Shown here in pieces: positions 10,560-22,689 of a stretch of DNA of 64,000 nt; position 1 is the stretch's first letter, and every line of letters starts with the position of its first letter. Position numbers and translations under genes: made by a program. The DNA comes from Ziziphus jujuba (taxonomy: Eukaryota; Streptophyta; Magnoliopsida; Rosales; Rhamnaceae). The notes beneath the pieces were generated by a model, which worked only from the letters and a program-made list of their open reading frames with translations, was not told the DNA's origin and ran no database searches. The stretch is taken from assembly GCF_031755915.1 (NCBI RefSeq), contig NC_083389.1, forward strand, positions 26,419,501 to 26,483,500, given 5' to 3'.

Positions 10560-11059
10560 ATTACGTAACCCTCTAAACCCACCGCGTCATAGCTGCTAGT
10601 TTTTGTCCTTATGCTATTAAGAAGTGCTGCATTATCATCTGCATCTGGATTGAGACTGCGTCTCCTGTCATCGTAGTATTGCTGTCTGTTCTCAAAATGT
10701 TGTCTGATCTTCCGGTTGGTAGTTGTTATTTCATTTGCAATACCATGAACGTCAACCTTGTGGACAAGCTTTTCGAGATTGTTCCTGCAACTTTGCTTTA
10801 TGACATGGATGAAGAACTTGTCCATTACATCTTCAGCTTCACGAGCAACTTCTCTCATTTGCTCCATCAGTTCCTCCTTCACCAAGTCATTCTTATGGTT
10901 TCCCTCAGCTTCAGATCGCTCGATCAAGTAATTGTTTATCAACTTCAGCTGGTTGTGAAGATCCTTCACTTGAGCTTTCACTCCACTAATCAATCTTACT
11001 TCTTCTTCCAACAACCTTGCTAAGTTCTCCAACAGAAAGCTGACGATGCTTTCCGCCGT

Positions 11060-13984
11060 TTTTCCAATATACGCTTAAACTTATATAGATATAGATATAG
11101 ATATAGATATGGGGTTTCGTCTATGCCTGGTTAATTTCTTTTGGACACAAATTATGTGCCAATATGTATAGAAGCATAGAAAAGTTGTAAGGAAGTTATG
11201 TTGAATTAATGATCTATTTAAGTTATGTGAAATTATATTGACTCGAGATATACATATTGACGATGCTAATTCATGTATCCTTCCAGGATCGAAGATAAAG
11301 CTTATGTTGAATTAAAATTATAACTGATGTACCAGTATGCAAAAGTTTTTTAAATTTTTAATTTTTAATTTTATTATTATTATTATTATTTTGCTATTAA
11401 TGCAAAAGGTTAACTAGAAATAAAATAAAATAGGGTTAATTTCATGGACACTCTTGAGTTTTCATGTAAACTCAAATATATATAACCCTAAAACTCAAAC
11501 ATTTCATTAAACCCTTTTTACGTTGCAATCTTTTAACAATAAGAGAGTAGATTGTGTCTTGCATCAGGAAGTGGTTGAGTGGATTGTGGTGAAAAATGTT
11601 TTATTGGGTAGTGGCTGCGTAGGTTGCATTGGGCAGTGGTTTAACAGGATGGCTAGCATATCTGTTAAGACTTGTGTTGGTTTCAGTAGGCCATGTAAAA
11701 TATGTACGGTCTTAGCATCTAGAAGACGAAGAAAAATTTCTGGAATTTTAGATAAACTGTTTCTCGTGAAACACCCGTGATCTTGCCTTTATATTACATT
11801 TTTCAACCGTTGGCCACCAACAGGCATTTAATTTATTTTATTTTTTTTAACATATTTTGGACATAATATTAATTTTCTGTAATTGATTCTAACGCTAGGA
11901 AGATTTTATGAAATATTCATAAAAAGAAGGCGGCTTAATGAAAATTTAGAAAACTAGGGTGTATTAAAAAGTAAGACTACATTTCAAGTGGTCTAAGCGA
12001 AATTCTCCCAACAAAATAAATAAAAAAGAAAAGCCAAAAATTTTTTAATTAATTTTTGTTAATTAGTTGAACTTTCCTATATATTTCGAAAACTCAATTT
12101 TTATCCATTTATTACTTATTAATATTCATGTGACCACCTCATTGTCGTTAATTAAACCACCCGCGAATGCTGCGGTGCTTGCATGTTCCTCTTGAAGACA
12201 AGAATATGGTTGCTGATATATAGGGGGGAAAAAAAAAAACAAAAAAAATTTTTTTTTTTTTGGGGAAATGTATTAAATAGAGATTTTGACGATTAATAAC
12301 CTCACTGGCTACAGCAGGAAGAGGAAGTAGTTGGCAGAAATTTTGTTTATAATCAAGATTCGTACGGATCATGCACTGTGGATCCATCGTGATTGTCATA
12401 TATCTCAAATATTTTCTACTACAACTTGCCATTTTACTAATCCTATTTTTAATTTTTAATTATTTAGTGAGGTGATATGAACTCGTGTTCATTTTTAAAA
12501 TTTTGAAAAGAGAGCTAATTGAATTTTAAATTCATCTTATTGTTTCTTTAATAGAATTAATGACGAAGGAGTGGAGCATATCCTGATCATTATCGACCAT
12601 ATTAAAATTGGCCTGCGACTTTTCTGATAACCAACATAGCAAATTAAATCAAGCATGCAGATCCAGAAATAATTAACATATTAGATGATATATGCAACCA
12701 AAATGTTAAAAAAATAATAATAATAAGAAAGTTTGTCTTTCAATGTGAAATCAGATGGCCAGGGCTAATCTTCGAGTTTTAAATTTCAATATATACCGGT
12801 GCCAAACAAAAGTATTAAAGAAAGAGTTTCTGGAAATTAAACCGGCGCTAAACAAAAGTATTAAAGAAAGAGTTTCTGGAAATTAAGTCTTGCGGCAAAC
12901 TTGTATGAGGAAGACTTTCAAAACCACACAATTGTGCAAATATAATAATCAAACTGAAATTAAACTCTGAAATATAATTTATGTTTCTTGATCCATTAAA
13001 AGATCTGTAATGGTGAAAGGCCTCATGGTCAGATTTTTTTATTTATTTTAATTCAGTAAATTATAAGAAATAAATTATGTAATCATTTCCTCATTATATA
13101 TTATTCGCATGAAACCTATCCCACTCTCTTTTTTTTCTTTTTTTTATTTGTTAAATAAGATTAATTTTTTAATCATCTTATGAAGATCAAGACGAAAGAT
13201 TATATTCCCAATTTTCATCAAGGAGATGTTCACGGTGACCAGAAAGACACAACTCATATAATTTCATAATATCATCAGCCATTATATTTCAAACTGATCG
13301 ACAGCCACTTTTCAATTTTTTATTATTATTATTATTTTTGCTTCCTTTCACATGTTATTATTTAATAGAAAAAAAGTCGTTTACATCTTGTCAGTGTTGT
13401 ACTATTTATGGCTTTGAAAATATCACTTAGGCCTATTTACCAATTTTCACTAGTAAATTTTAATAATTTAAGACCCTTTTAATTTTCTAGCTTGTTGTTT
13501 TAGTTAGTGGAACTTTTATAGACATAAATTGATTGTTTCCACATAACAAATCTTCTAGAAGGATGGCAGATTAAATGGATATATAATTGAATCTTGGCAT
13601 AGATGTTCTTCTGTGAAAATAGTTAAATTTAGGATTTTGTTATTGCGCTGCCATGAAATGAGATGTAAACTACATTAATTCATCGTTATAGAGACATTGC
13701 TTTGCATACACAAACACACACATATATGTGTGTGTATATATATATATATAGATATGCTTTTGTGTGAGAAATGGGTTGATATGGATCTAGCTAAATATAT
13801 GATCATGATATCCTTAAAAAATTGTCCTTCAAAATTGTGCATATTGAAGACTTTATTTGTGAAATTGCATGTGGATTTAGACCTATATTATGCTACAATT
13901 TAATTGGGAAACATATTCTCCAAGGAAAAAAAATCCAAGGAAATAAACATTCATAATTTCCATGTTCCAGCATATATAAAATAA
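11060..13984. other. Intergenic AT-rich spacer
   Basis: No gene is supported. It contains an ATAGAT repeat near 11,083-11,110, a 46-base tandem duplication at 12,795-12,886, and poly-T and TG/TA microsatellites near 13,715-13,750. The part next to 11,060 is the former promoter of pseudogene A. Confidence 0.5.
12795..12886. repeat. Tandem duplication, 46-base unit, two copies
   Basis: Copies at 12,795-12,840 and 12,841-12,886 both begin accgg and end tctggaaattaa. They differ at only a few positions, so the duplication is recent. Confidence 0.85.
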
Positions 13985-14215
13985 TTGATAGAGTAAAGTA
14001 AATCATGTCTAATTTTGACAAGCATAACTTGAAACAAAACAATGCACAAAAACGCATAGCGCATTACACAATGTACAGTGTACAAAGTTCTTAAGTTTCT
14101 GCAAATTACAACTTCAAACAAAGTGAAATATAGGTTAATACAACAACATCAAATAGAAAACAAAGAAAAACAGAGGAAATTTCTACTAAGTGCATAGTTG
14201 AGTAATTGGTCTAAC
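13985..14215 (-). pseudogene. NLR relic B, 3' UTR homology only
   Basis: This stretch matches the sequence downstream of the intact NLR at 25,666 (about 25,300-25,620). Shared words include gcaaattacaacttcaaaca, aacatcaaata, acagagaaaaacagagga-type sequence and ttggtcta. No coding codons survive next to it. It marks a former NLR unit whose body has been deleted. Confidence 0.6.
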
Positions 14216-14614
14216 CTAGCTATAACACTTTAAAATATAAGCTTTCTTGATGACAATAATGCAGTACAAAATTATTGTTATTTCTTAGTTAGAGTGATCC
14301 ACCACAGTTATAGCTTCTAATTCATCGAAGGATGCATAGCAGGACTCAGAAATTAACTATAACTAAATTTTTTTACTAATAAATCATTTATAATTGAACA
14401 ATGTTATTTTATTGGTACGAATAGCTTAGTATAACTATGACAAATGTCAGGTCAAGCTTAAAAAGTAAACTTTCGCAGAGTTTGGTCGTATGAGAATACT
14501 AAATGAAACTTATACGCAATGAATTATGTGGGAAGAACATTAACATCAATTTTTTTTACTAATTAATACTAAAAGATTATTAGATATATGTATTATATCC
14601 TAAGTTTTATCGTC
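14216..14614. other. Spacer with local similarity to 30,890-31,060
   Basis: No gene is seen. The segment near 14,245-14,280 (gacaataatgcagta) has weak collinear similarity to about 30,910-30,950, which suggests an old duplication of intergenic sequence. Confidence 0.35.
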
Positions 14615-14617
14615 TAA

Positions 14618-14993
14618 GGCTCTGTTTGGCAAGTTTTTTTTTTTTTTTTTTGCTTAAAAGCTCTATTGGAAGGTCAAAAGCTTTTTTATCAAAAAATAAA
14701 AGTGTTTGGCAAAAGTCAATAAGTACTTATTGATAAAAAAAAAAAAAAAAAGTTTTTTTAAGCTGTTTTAAAGAAGTCCAAATTTTGAGCTTTTCTAAAA
14801 AAGCTCTTTTCTTTTATCTTATATGGAAATTTAATAAATATTTAATACAGTTTAATGAGCATTTAATGCAGTTTTTTTTATTTACAATCAAATACTTATT
14901 AGCTTTTTAATAAAAGTTCTTTTTCAAAAAGATCTATTGTACAAAGCTCTACAGACTAAAGCTCTATTTTCATCAGCTATATCAAACGGATCC
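14618..14993. mobile_element. Tourist-type MITE (PIF/Harbinger-like)
   Basis: It begins GGCTCTGTTTGGC and ends with the imperfect inverted sequence TCAAACGGATCC. Both sides are flanked by the trinucleotide taa (14,615-14,617 and 14,994-14,996). TAA/TTA target duplications and this terminal word are typical of Tourist MITEs. The interior holds poly-T and poly-A tracts and no coding sequence. Confidence 0.7.
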
Positions 14994-14996
14994 TAA

Positions 14997-15722
14997 GAGT
15001 GAAAGGTGAATTGATGTGTTTGCTTGAGGATTACCAAGGAATTAAATTGACAAAGTATTTGTACTAAGTCCAACGAAATGCGCAAATCATTATGATCTAC
15101 TTTTTGTTTTATTATGTTGTTGCGCACAGTAACAGTTGACTTCTATGTAAAAAAACTCTAATATGGACAACCTATCCCTGTATTTTACAGATGGATATGG
15201 AGATTATATTTCACTCTCTCTTGATCATTTTTGTAAAAAAAATAAATTAATTAATTAATTAATTAAATCTATTTTGACCTTTCGTTTATGCTTTATTTAT
15301 CCGTAATATATTAGAATATATAGAGGATTGATATCCATATGGACATTAAGGAGAATTCTCCTATTAAGAGGTTATAATAGTTTTTCCATTAAAGCTTTAC
15401 TTTTTAACTTTTAAATTACTTCAAAGCTCAAGATGTAAAATTATTATTAAGGTTTAAATGAGCTCAGATAGGATTCAACTTCATTTTAGTATATTACTTA
15501 ATTCACTGAGACTACCAAGATATTTTTAAATATCAACTTTTGAACAATTTAAGCTTAACAATAAAATCTTAATAGATTTTCATCACAACATCTTGGTAGA
15601 GACCAACTATATATATGGATTAATATATTTGTTTAGTGTACCTCCTCAAAAAACTCCCTTTTTTGATAATTTAAAAAAATGAGATTTAAACATGGTATAT
15701 ATCTCCATATACGTACCTATGG
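14997..15722. other. Intergenic AT-rich spacer
   Basis: This contains a TTAA-repeat near 15,243-15,266 and AT-rich spacer. I see no gene. Confidence 0.45.
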
Positions 15723-15727
15723 GTGCT

Positions 15728-18236
15728 TGTAACACCCCGTCTCGAAGTACATAGGAAATTTCTCAAATTTGATCGAGGTTGACTGGGTTTGACCGTTGTT
15801 GATCGATAAGGAGCCAAATGTTGACTTTTTGCTCCCGGTGGAATTTCACATTGACCGAAGTACTGCTGCAAAGTACGCATTGTCACGAGTTCATAAACTA
15901 GTAGCACGCCTGGTTTGGACATTTCGTTAAAAAGTTATGGACCTACAAAGTTTTTCAAATACAGTATTATTTTAACCCATTGGTTTCCTCCGGCTGACCC
16001 CTTTTTCGACGGTTTCCGACCTTGAGACCGATCCTTTCCCCTAGATTTCAACCCCTTGGTTTCGAAAATAACCTCCATTTGCCCAAATTTTGAGCCGTTT
16101 GTGGGATAGAAGAAGGAGAAATTCGACCGAAACCTTCCGTCCACTTTCCGGCCACCTCCGATTGAGTTGAGACCAACGGAGGTTGGTAATGTGATCCTCA
16201 TCCCCTAAACTTTCCGTTGATACCTTATTTGTGAATTTTGGATACCATTTGTGTTAGCCCCCGGGTATTGGGTATTATTTATCCGAATAAAATATTAATT
16301 TATTTGACCCTATATAATATTGTTGTTTTAGGAGTACGTGTGAGCTGTAGAATTATCCTATGGAGGATCTTGGTTGGATTGTGTACTCGAGGTGAGTGAC
16401 CCACCTTCAAAATTAATTTCGGATGTTAAATTATATTTATTTTGTGATAATTAAATGTTTGGATTTAATATTCATGTGTTAAATATTTAGCAAAATTATA
16501 TTTGAAATTTTGATGGCACAATTTGAATAAATTGAAATGTATATGTGCATTAAAGCATATTTTAATTTTGATAAATTATGGAAATTCATTTTATGAAAAT
16601 TTGATATTTAAGGAACTTATGATTTTAACATTTTTGATTTATTGTTGAAATTATTGTGAGTTTATTTCAAGCAATAAAAATCCATTTATATGGATTTACG
16701 AATTTTGAAATTTTTATGTGATTTAATTATATTTTGAATTTTGAGGAATTGAAGGAATATTTATTTTAAATTGTTGTTAATTTCATTGATGGATTTGAAA
16801 TTGATGGAATTTATGCGATGGATTTATGACGATGATTTATAAAGGAATTGTGGAAAATTTACGGGTTTAATTGGATGGAATAAACCCTGTAATATTTATG
16901 AGATTTTGAGATTTGAAAATAAATATATTGATTTTATGATTTTCAAATGCACCATACATGTACTGGTGTTCTTTATACATGGATATAATTAGCGCGCAAG
17001 CGGATGTGGTGAGTGAGCAAGTGGGTGTGAGTAGCGCACAGGTGATTATGGAGTTGTCCTGTGGTTGCCATCGGATGAGGGTAGGTCACCCCTCCATGGC
17101 AGGGATGCCTGTTTGCAGCGGCACGGTAGGACGTCATGCCACCGTATATCAGTTTTTCTCTTTAACCTCCTGTCTAGCGGTGCTTGGGACGCTAGGTACC
17201 GTTGGCATCACTGGTATATAGTGGGTGCATCAAATGGTTTTCACGACGTGATTTTAATCATACAATATTTTAGAATTTTATTTAAATTAAAATATTTTTT
17301 AATAGTGTTTTATAAATTAAATTGTTTTGGCATTTTAAATTGAGTTCTATTATTAATTATTTGGTTTTATTTTATTTATTTAGATATTTCTTGGATCATT
17401 TTTGTTAATATACATTTTATTGTGTGTTCGTATTACTTGTTTACAATACTTTATTCCCAATTTAATATTTGTCATTAGGCTTATTTTTTTATAATTATTT
17501 CTCACTAAAATTTTTGGATTATTAATTTATTGTCTTTATTTGCAAATTATTAATTAAATATTTTCTAGATTTTTGGGGTATAAAATATTGGATTTTGCGA
17601 AAATGTTTTAAAAAAGAAACTTTTCCAACTGAATGAATCGTGAGGGTTTTTAGGGAAAATATTATTTTTAACTACCTATTATTTATTTACTTATCTCTTA
17701 TTAATCAATTAACTAAGTTATCTACCCTTTTATTATTATTATTATTGTATAGAAGATTGGGTTACTCACTGAGATGATTAACACCTTATATTTTGAAATT
17801 CCATTTCCTTAGATCCAGGTTAGTCGACATTGATTATCCGGGGGCAAACTCGACGTCTTGGTTCGTTGCCAAAAGTCCAAGAGGCTTTTACTTTCCTTTC
17901 TCTCTTGTATTATTTCTTTTTATCTTATATTGTATTAAATTTCATATTCAATTGTAGTTTATAACGCTCTGTATACTATTTAGATAATTATTTATCTAAT
18001 TGTGCACTGGTTCCCTATTAATTTTTAAAATGCTGAAATTTGTGATAATATTTTGTAGTAAAGTGGGAGGAATAAGGTGATGCATATAGAAGTGTGTTTT
18101 CAGTGCAGGAAAATTGTGGTAAGTTTTACCCTTAAGGGAGATACTGTCGAATTTTTCGTTGAGAGATTCGGTGGTGTTTTCTTGGGATCAGGACTTATCT
18201 AAGGTTCTAATGAGAAATTTTGGATGGATCCTGACA
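15728..18236 (+). mobile_element. Solo LTR of a long-LTR retrotransposon, copy 2
   Basis: This 2,509-base block has intact TG and CA ends (TGTAACACCCCG to GGATCCTGACA) and a perfect 5-base duplication gtgct at 15,723-15,727 and 18,237-18,241. There is no internal region or second LTR. It is related to copy 1 at 3,579-6,452. Shared markers include a caaagtttttcaaata-type word, a ccgggtattgggtattattta-like word, and a shared 3' end around the word ggtaagt. Ty3/Gypsy origin is inferred from LTR length and terminal sequence. Confidence 0.88.
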
Positions 18237-18241
18237 GTGCT

Positions 18242-18499
18242 TATTTTGGATTTTAATCATTATTGTAAAACTATCTATTGTGTAAAGCACATATTACACG
18301 TTGCATGAACCTATGACCAAAAAAAAAGTTACATGTACCTCAAAATTTACATAATAAAAAGGTATTATTTAAGTCTTCAAAATTTGATTACTTGTCTATT
18401 TTGTATTTTAAATTATATTGTTGTAACTACTGGATAGGAATTGGGAAATTGATTATACCAATAAAATTAATTTCCAATGATTATATGATGGTGTAGGCC

Positions 18500-18537
<38 letters not shown>

Positions 18538-19822
18538 GTCTTATCCAAGAATCTTTTGACAGAATTTGATTAAAGAAATATTTCTTTTGCCAAGGACGTA
18601 GATTACTCGGATATAATGAGACCGAAGATGACTATCATAATAATGTTGTGACCTGTATAATTCAACCTTCTAAAAGATATTCTGAAAGTTAATCAAGTTT
18701 TTACAAGTTTATACATCTTCTCATTTTTTGTTCGGTTGAAGGATTTAAATACGCATTTGAAACAATAATGACTTTGTTAATATTGAACATACATACATTT
18801 ATACATATATATGTGCATATCTTGATAACTGCTCATTCGTAAGATGTGCAACAAATGGTTCCATATATATATATATATATATATGGATATCTTGAGTAAC
18901 AATATTTTATTTTGCATGTCATCCTAATTGTCCAGAAAAATACTCAAAACAATATTTAAGCAATCTAGCTAGCTAAGCGATCAGAAAATCTTGCGGTCAC
19001 GATCTATCCTTAACCAAAGAATTGGAGGCACTGCTTTTGTTTTTCTACGTAGGTGCTGATAGGATATCGATAACATTCATCAGTGAGCTGAATATGTTGA
19101 TGGGATTAATGCCTTTTGAAGATCAATTTGTAATTAATACAACACAAATAATTTAATATAGTTGCAGTAGAGATTATTCTAATATAACTATGTTTTAAGA
19201 TTAAATTAACTTCTTTGTTAGATTAATGAAAAATTCTACAAGGAATACTTTTGGGAGATCAATTTGAAAGAATATATATAAATTTAATTATACTCATCCT
19301 TCATCTTCCCTTTCTACGTATCAAACATGCACACTTTGAAATTTGAACTTTTACATGCATCCCCAAGCATTAAAATTCTATAAATAATCAATAGTCGACA
19401 TAAATTTTAAAATTATTTGAAGTACAATTTTTAATAGAACAAACTGAGCGAACTCATATACTCAATTATAGAATTCAATGCTCATGCTATATATATATAT
19501 ATATATATAATGAAGCAGGTAAAAAACTGTTTATAATGCTATTGCATTAACTTTTGGTGTCAAATTAAACTTTTAACTCTCTTTGAAAAAAAATTTTAAA
19601 AAAAATGGCATTATAACTCTTTTTTTTTTTAAAGTAATCAATTATTAAAAAAATGATAATAGTTTCTTGTTTTCATACTTAATATTAATGTCTTTAAGCA
19701 TACTCCTCTTCTTAATTGTACCTAAAAATGATGTCAAACAAAAGAATGATATACGTACAACACACTGTGAAATATTAAATATACAACAGACAACTTGAAA
19801 CGTAAGAAATTACTTTATATAC

Positions 19823-19867
<45 letters not shown>

Positions 19868-20084
19868 AAGAATTGTTTACATTGGTTCTTCAATTGTACT
19901 TCAAAGTTCAAGCAATGTCAAACTTGAGTTTGAACATAAAAATAAACCCCACTCTAATATTTTGAAGATACAAAAAATAAAGAGCAAAACAATAAATTAT
20001 TGAAAGAGAAATCAAGGAATATTGATGGCGTACTTGTCTGTCCATTCTGAATCAAAGGTCATTATCTCCATAGTCAATAACCTC
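18242..20084. other. Intergenic spacer with TA microsatellites
   Basis: It contains TA repeats near 18,500-18,525, 18,865-18,884 and 19,490-19,509, and an A-run of about 40 bases at 19,826-19,865. No coding sequence is supported. Confidence 0.5.
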
Positions 20085-20665
20085 ATGGATTAGGATCAAT
20101 CACGAGCTTAAACAAAAGATTTTCTTGTTCAGTCCCGTGAGTCTCCTCGTCAAATATCCTGACATCCTTGAAACCTCTACCAGTTGCAGTTTAGTCAAGC
20201 TGCAAACTTGATTTTGCAGATCTCTAAGTTCATAACATTCCTTGATTACCAAACGTTGAAGTTTAGGCATTGCTCCATTCTCTAATTCCCATGTTTCAAC
20301 GCTCAAACCCATCATTTCAAACACTTCGAGATTAGGAAATTCATCATTTTTGCAACTGAGAATACTGCTATGCACATTTGATTCATACTTCTTTGTTATT
20401 ATCTTAAGTACCCGAAGGTTCAAAAGTGTTCCGAGGATTCCCAAATGTTCCAAATCCAAACATGAACTTACAAATGTTATCTTGTCAAGTGTTGAGGGTA
20501 ACAAATTTGGACGAGGTTCGAATTTGGCAAAACCAATAAGTTTCAAGTTTTTAAGCTGTCTTAAATTGTTAAGGCTTTCCAATTGGGAACTTTTTATGAG
20601 CCATTAGAGACTTTGTTTTCTTATCAATAGCTAGACCTTAAAGGATTCGGAGGTTCAGTAAGAAG
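20085..20665 (-). pseudogene. NLR relic C, C-terminal LRR fragment
   Basis: A 160-codon frame (20,100-20,582) matches the LRR end of the NLR at 35,734, including the PSTLDKITFVSS, WELENGAMPKLQRLVIKE and VEVSRMSGYLTR segments. Homology extends upstream to about 20,660 after an internal gap, then jumps to sequence resembling the promoter of the 35,734 gene. The coiled coil, NB-ARC and first LRRs were therefore removed by one internal deletion. Near the C-terminus a frameshift displaces the conserved FKLVIDPNP ending into another frame. It is not a functional receptor. Confidence 0.82.
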
Positions 20666-22245
20666 CAGCAAAATAGAGATTGCTTAATTACTTTGGGAGT
20701 TCGGGGTTTTGTTTTTCCACTTGAAATTGAAAATACTTTATTAGATTAATGGAGATCATACCTTCATTGAATGAGCGCCAAGCGTCCTTTTATTCTCTTT
20801 TCTTTTTTTTTTTTTGGAAATAAAGTGTCCTTTATGTCTTTAATTAACTATGTTTTCTCACATTAAAAATCCCACCAAACTGGTCTTTTCTCTTTGTTTT
20901 TTTGGCCTCCATAAAATTTTGGTGTTGAGTCACTAGAATACTCCTAATTTCCATCCAATTCTTTCTTCTATTTTCAAGAAGAAAATGCGTTGTTTCACAA
21001 CAGCAGAGTGAAAGTGGCCTCAAGTCGGTTTATACATATGTATTTAGAAGTGTCCATGAATGTGGTAATCGATATTGCAAGGGTGTAAGTGACAATATGA
21101 CCCACTTACTTTTTAAATATGAAGATAGTTTATAACGTCATATATCTTCTTTTTACTTCTTTTTTTTTTTTTTTTTTTCTTCTTTTGAAGTTCCCACTGC
21201 TAATTGATGCACCAAATATGCAAAATGCTAACTAAAGTTAATAGTCCCGTTAAAAGTAGCTTTGGAGATTATAATTATGAGATGCAGTTAACCAGAGCTA
21301 CCAAATAATTCTCCCTTAATTAAAGCTCAATGCGGCTCAATCACATCCTCATCTATTTGGACCGAATGAGTCATAACGAAGAACACACAAACCCACACTT
21401 ATTGGCTTGTCTTGGTGCTTGGTCATCCTGCCCAAAAGCCGAACAATGAATTCTTCTCTCACAAAAAAGTATATTGCTAAATCCTATCAAATCGTAGTAC
21501 AAACTCTATCCTAAATCCTATCCAATCAGAGTACAAACTTTATCCAATAAGGTTACTATGTAACATTCCCAAAAGAGCTCCACCTTATCAAATATGTTAC
21601 TCATCACCAGCTTCGATCTAATGGGTATGATTATTAATCAGCAAAAAGAAACCCCATAAAAATCACCAATTCTTAATTTAACAGGGACAGTAGGGGTTAA
21701 CGGGATGACAAGGTTTTTGGTATTAATTTGGATTTTAATGTACAACAACAATAACAAGTTTGTTAACTTTTAGATTTACAATTTTATGTCTTTGAATGAC
21801 AACGACTGTAAGAAAGATTCAAGAAGCAGGGGTAGATATTCAATTGAACATTAACAGAGTGAATTGCAAAGGAGTGCACTCATTCACTCAACAATAATGC
21901 TAGGCATCCCAAATTGTTTTCTAAATCTATCTGCCATCTCTGGCGCAAGTAGTGGCTTCTGGTCGCTAATAAATCAGCACACATGATTCATCATACCATT
22001 TGCTAAATATATTAAATGATTAATTAAATGCCCCTAATACTACTGTTTATTTAATAGAGGCCGGACATAAGAATAAACAACTTATTTGGAATGCTGGACT
22101 TTCCACTGGATTGAGCTACACCATTTCAAATTTGGTCCAATTAGGAGCTAAAATGATCTAGCCCAGCATGTCAAGTGGGTCAAAATGGCTACATCTTCGA
22201 GGTTTTCTTTTTATCTCTACAAGTGCATTAATTATGGTCAATCCT
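20666..22245. other. Spacer; left part resembles an NLR promoter
   Basis: The first few hundred bases contain words shared with the upstream region of the NLR at 35,734, for example gtttttccacttgaaa and a gacattaaaaa-like segment near 39,340. The rest is AT-rich with poly-T tracts and no gene. Confidence 0.4.
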
Positions 22246-22685
22246 TTAATTTAGTTCCAAAATAAGTAAAATTTCTAATTTGATGTCGTTCCCTTCACCA
22301 AACAGAAGCAAAGAACGCGCACGAGATGGAACATGAGGATGTGAGTAAATGTATTGTGAAATGTTATTTTGGATGGAAAGTCTTCTGGCTTTACTCATCG
22401 ACGCAGAACGAACCTCAATAAACTTGGAGATAATCACTTCCCTTAGGAGATGAAGAAATCGAGTGCACATCATATGACTCACCTATTTGTCACTTGGGAA
22501 AGTGATCTCCTTAATTTGCTTATAGATGCTGGATTAGCTTCTAAATGGGCTTCAAGAAACTTCTTATATAGGCAATAGTAGTGTAACACCCCCATCAATA
22601 AGATGCCTTACCAACGTTGTTGTCTCACTGTCGAAGCCAACTATATTGTTGACGTCGTTGCGTCTTTGCCACCTGAAGTCGTAAA
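22246..22685 (-). pseudogene. NLR relic D, NB-ARC start joined to linker
   Basis: Two short NLR segments survive on the minus strand. At about 22,590-22,680 the codons read roughly RWQRRNDVNNIVGFDSETTT, which matches the start of NB-ARC (RRWENV to VVGFEQDATTLV in the 25,666 gene). At 22,246-22,560 the codons match the linker after the MHD region, with SKARRLSIQNNISQYIYS and ARSLLLFGEGNDIK. The P-loop through the winged-helix domain between them is missing. The coiled coil and LRR are also absent. Confidence 0.8.
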
Positions 22686-22689
22686 ATAA

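Larger units (their letters stand above)
340..11059 (-). pseudogene. CC-NB-LRR (RPP13-like) resistance pseudogene A, split by a Copia element
   Basis: This is a minus-strand relic of a coiled-coil NLR immune receptor. Reading from 11,059 downward, the Rx_N-type coiled coil is largely readable to about 10,560 and includes an EDVMD motif. It breaks at DAVGLEGYV, where the NB-ARC domain should start. NB-ARC and the linker are gone, replaced by about 245 unrelated bases. LRR sequence resumes at about 10,313 and runs with several frame changes to 9,714. The Copia element then interrupts it, and the last LRRs continue from 533 to about 340. There the EKGAM codons have lost one G and a TGA follows. 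The ancestral start codon reads ACG at 11,057-11,059; the next in-frame ATG is at 11,032. Alignment with the intact NLRs at 25,666 and 35,734 shows the homology. It is clearly non-functional as an NLR, although the coiled-coil part still has a 162-codon open frame. Confidence 0.88.

Noticed and set aside
11523..11780. 85-codon open frame on the plus strand
   Set aside because: No recognisable motif, homologous block or supporting gene structure; the cysteine- and valine-rich translation looks random.
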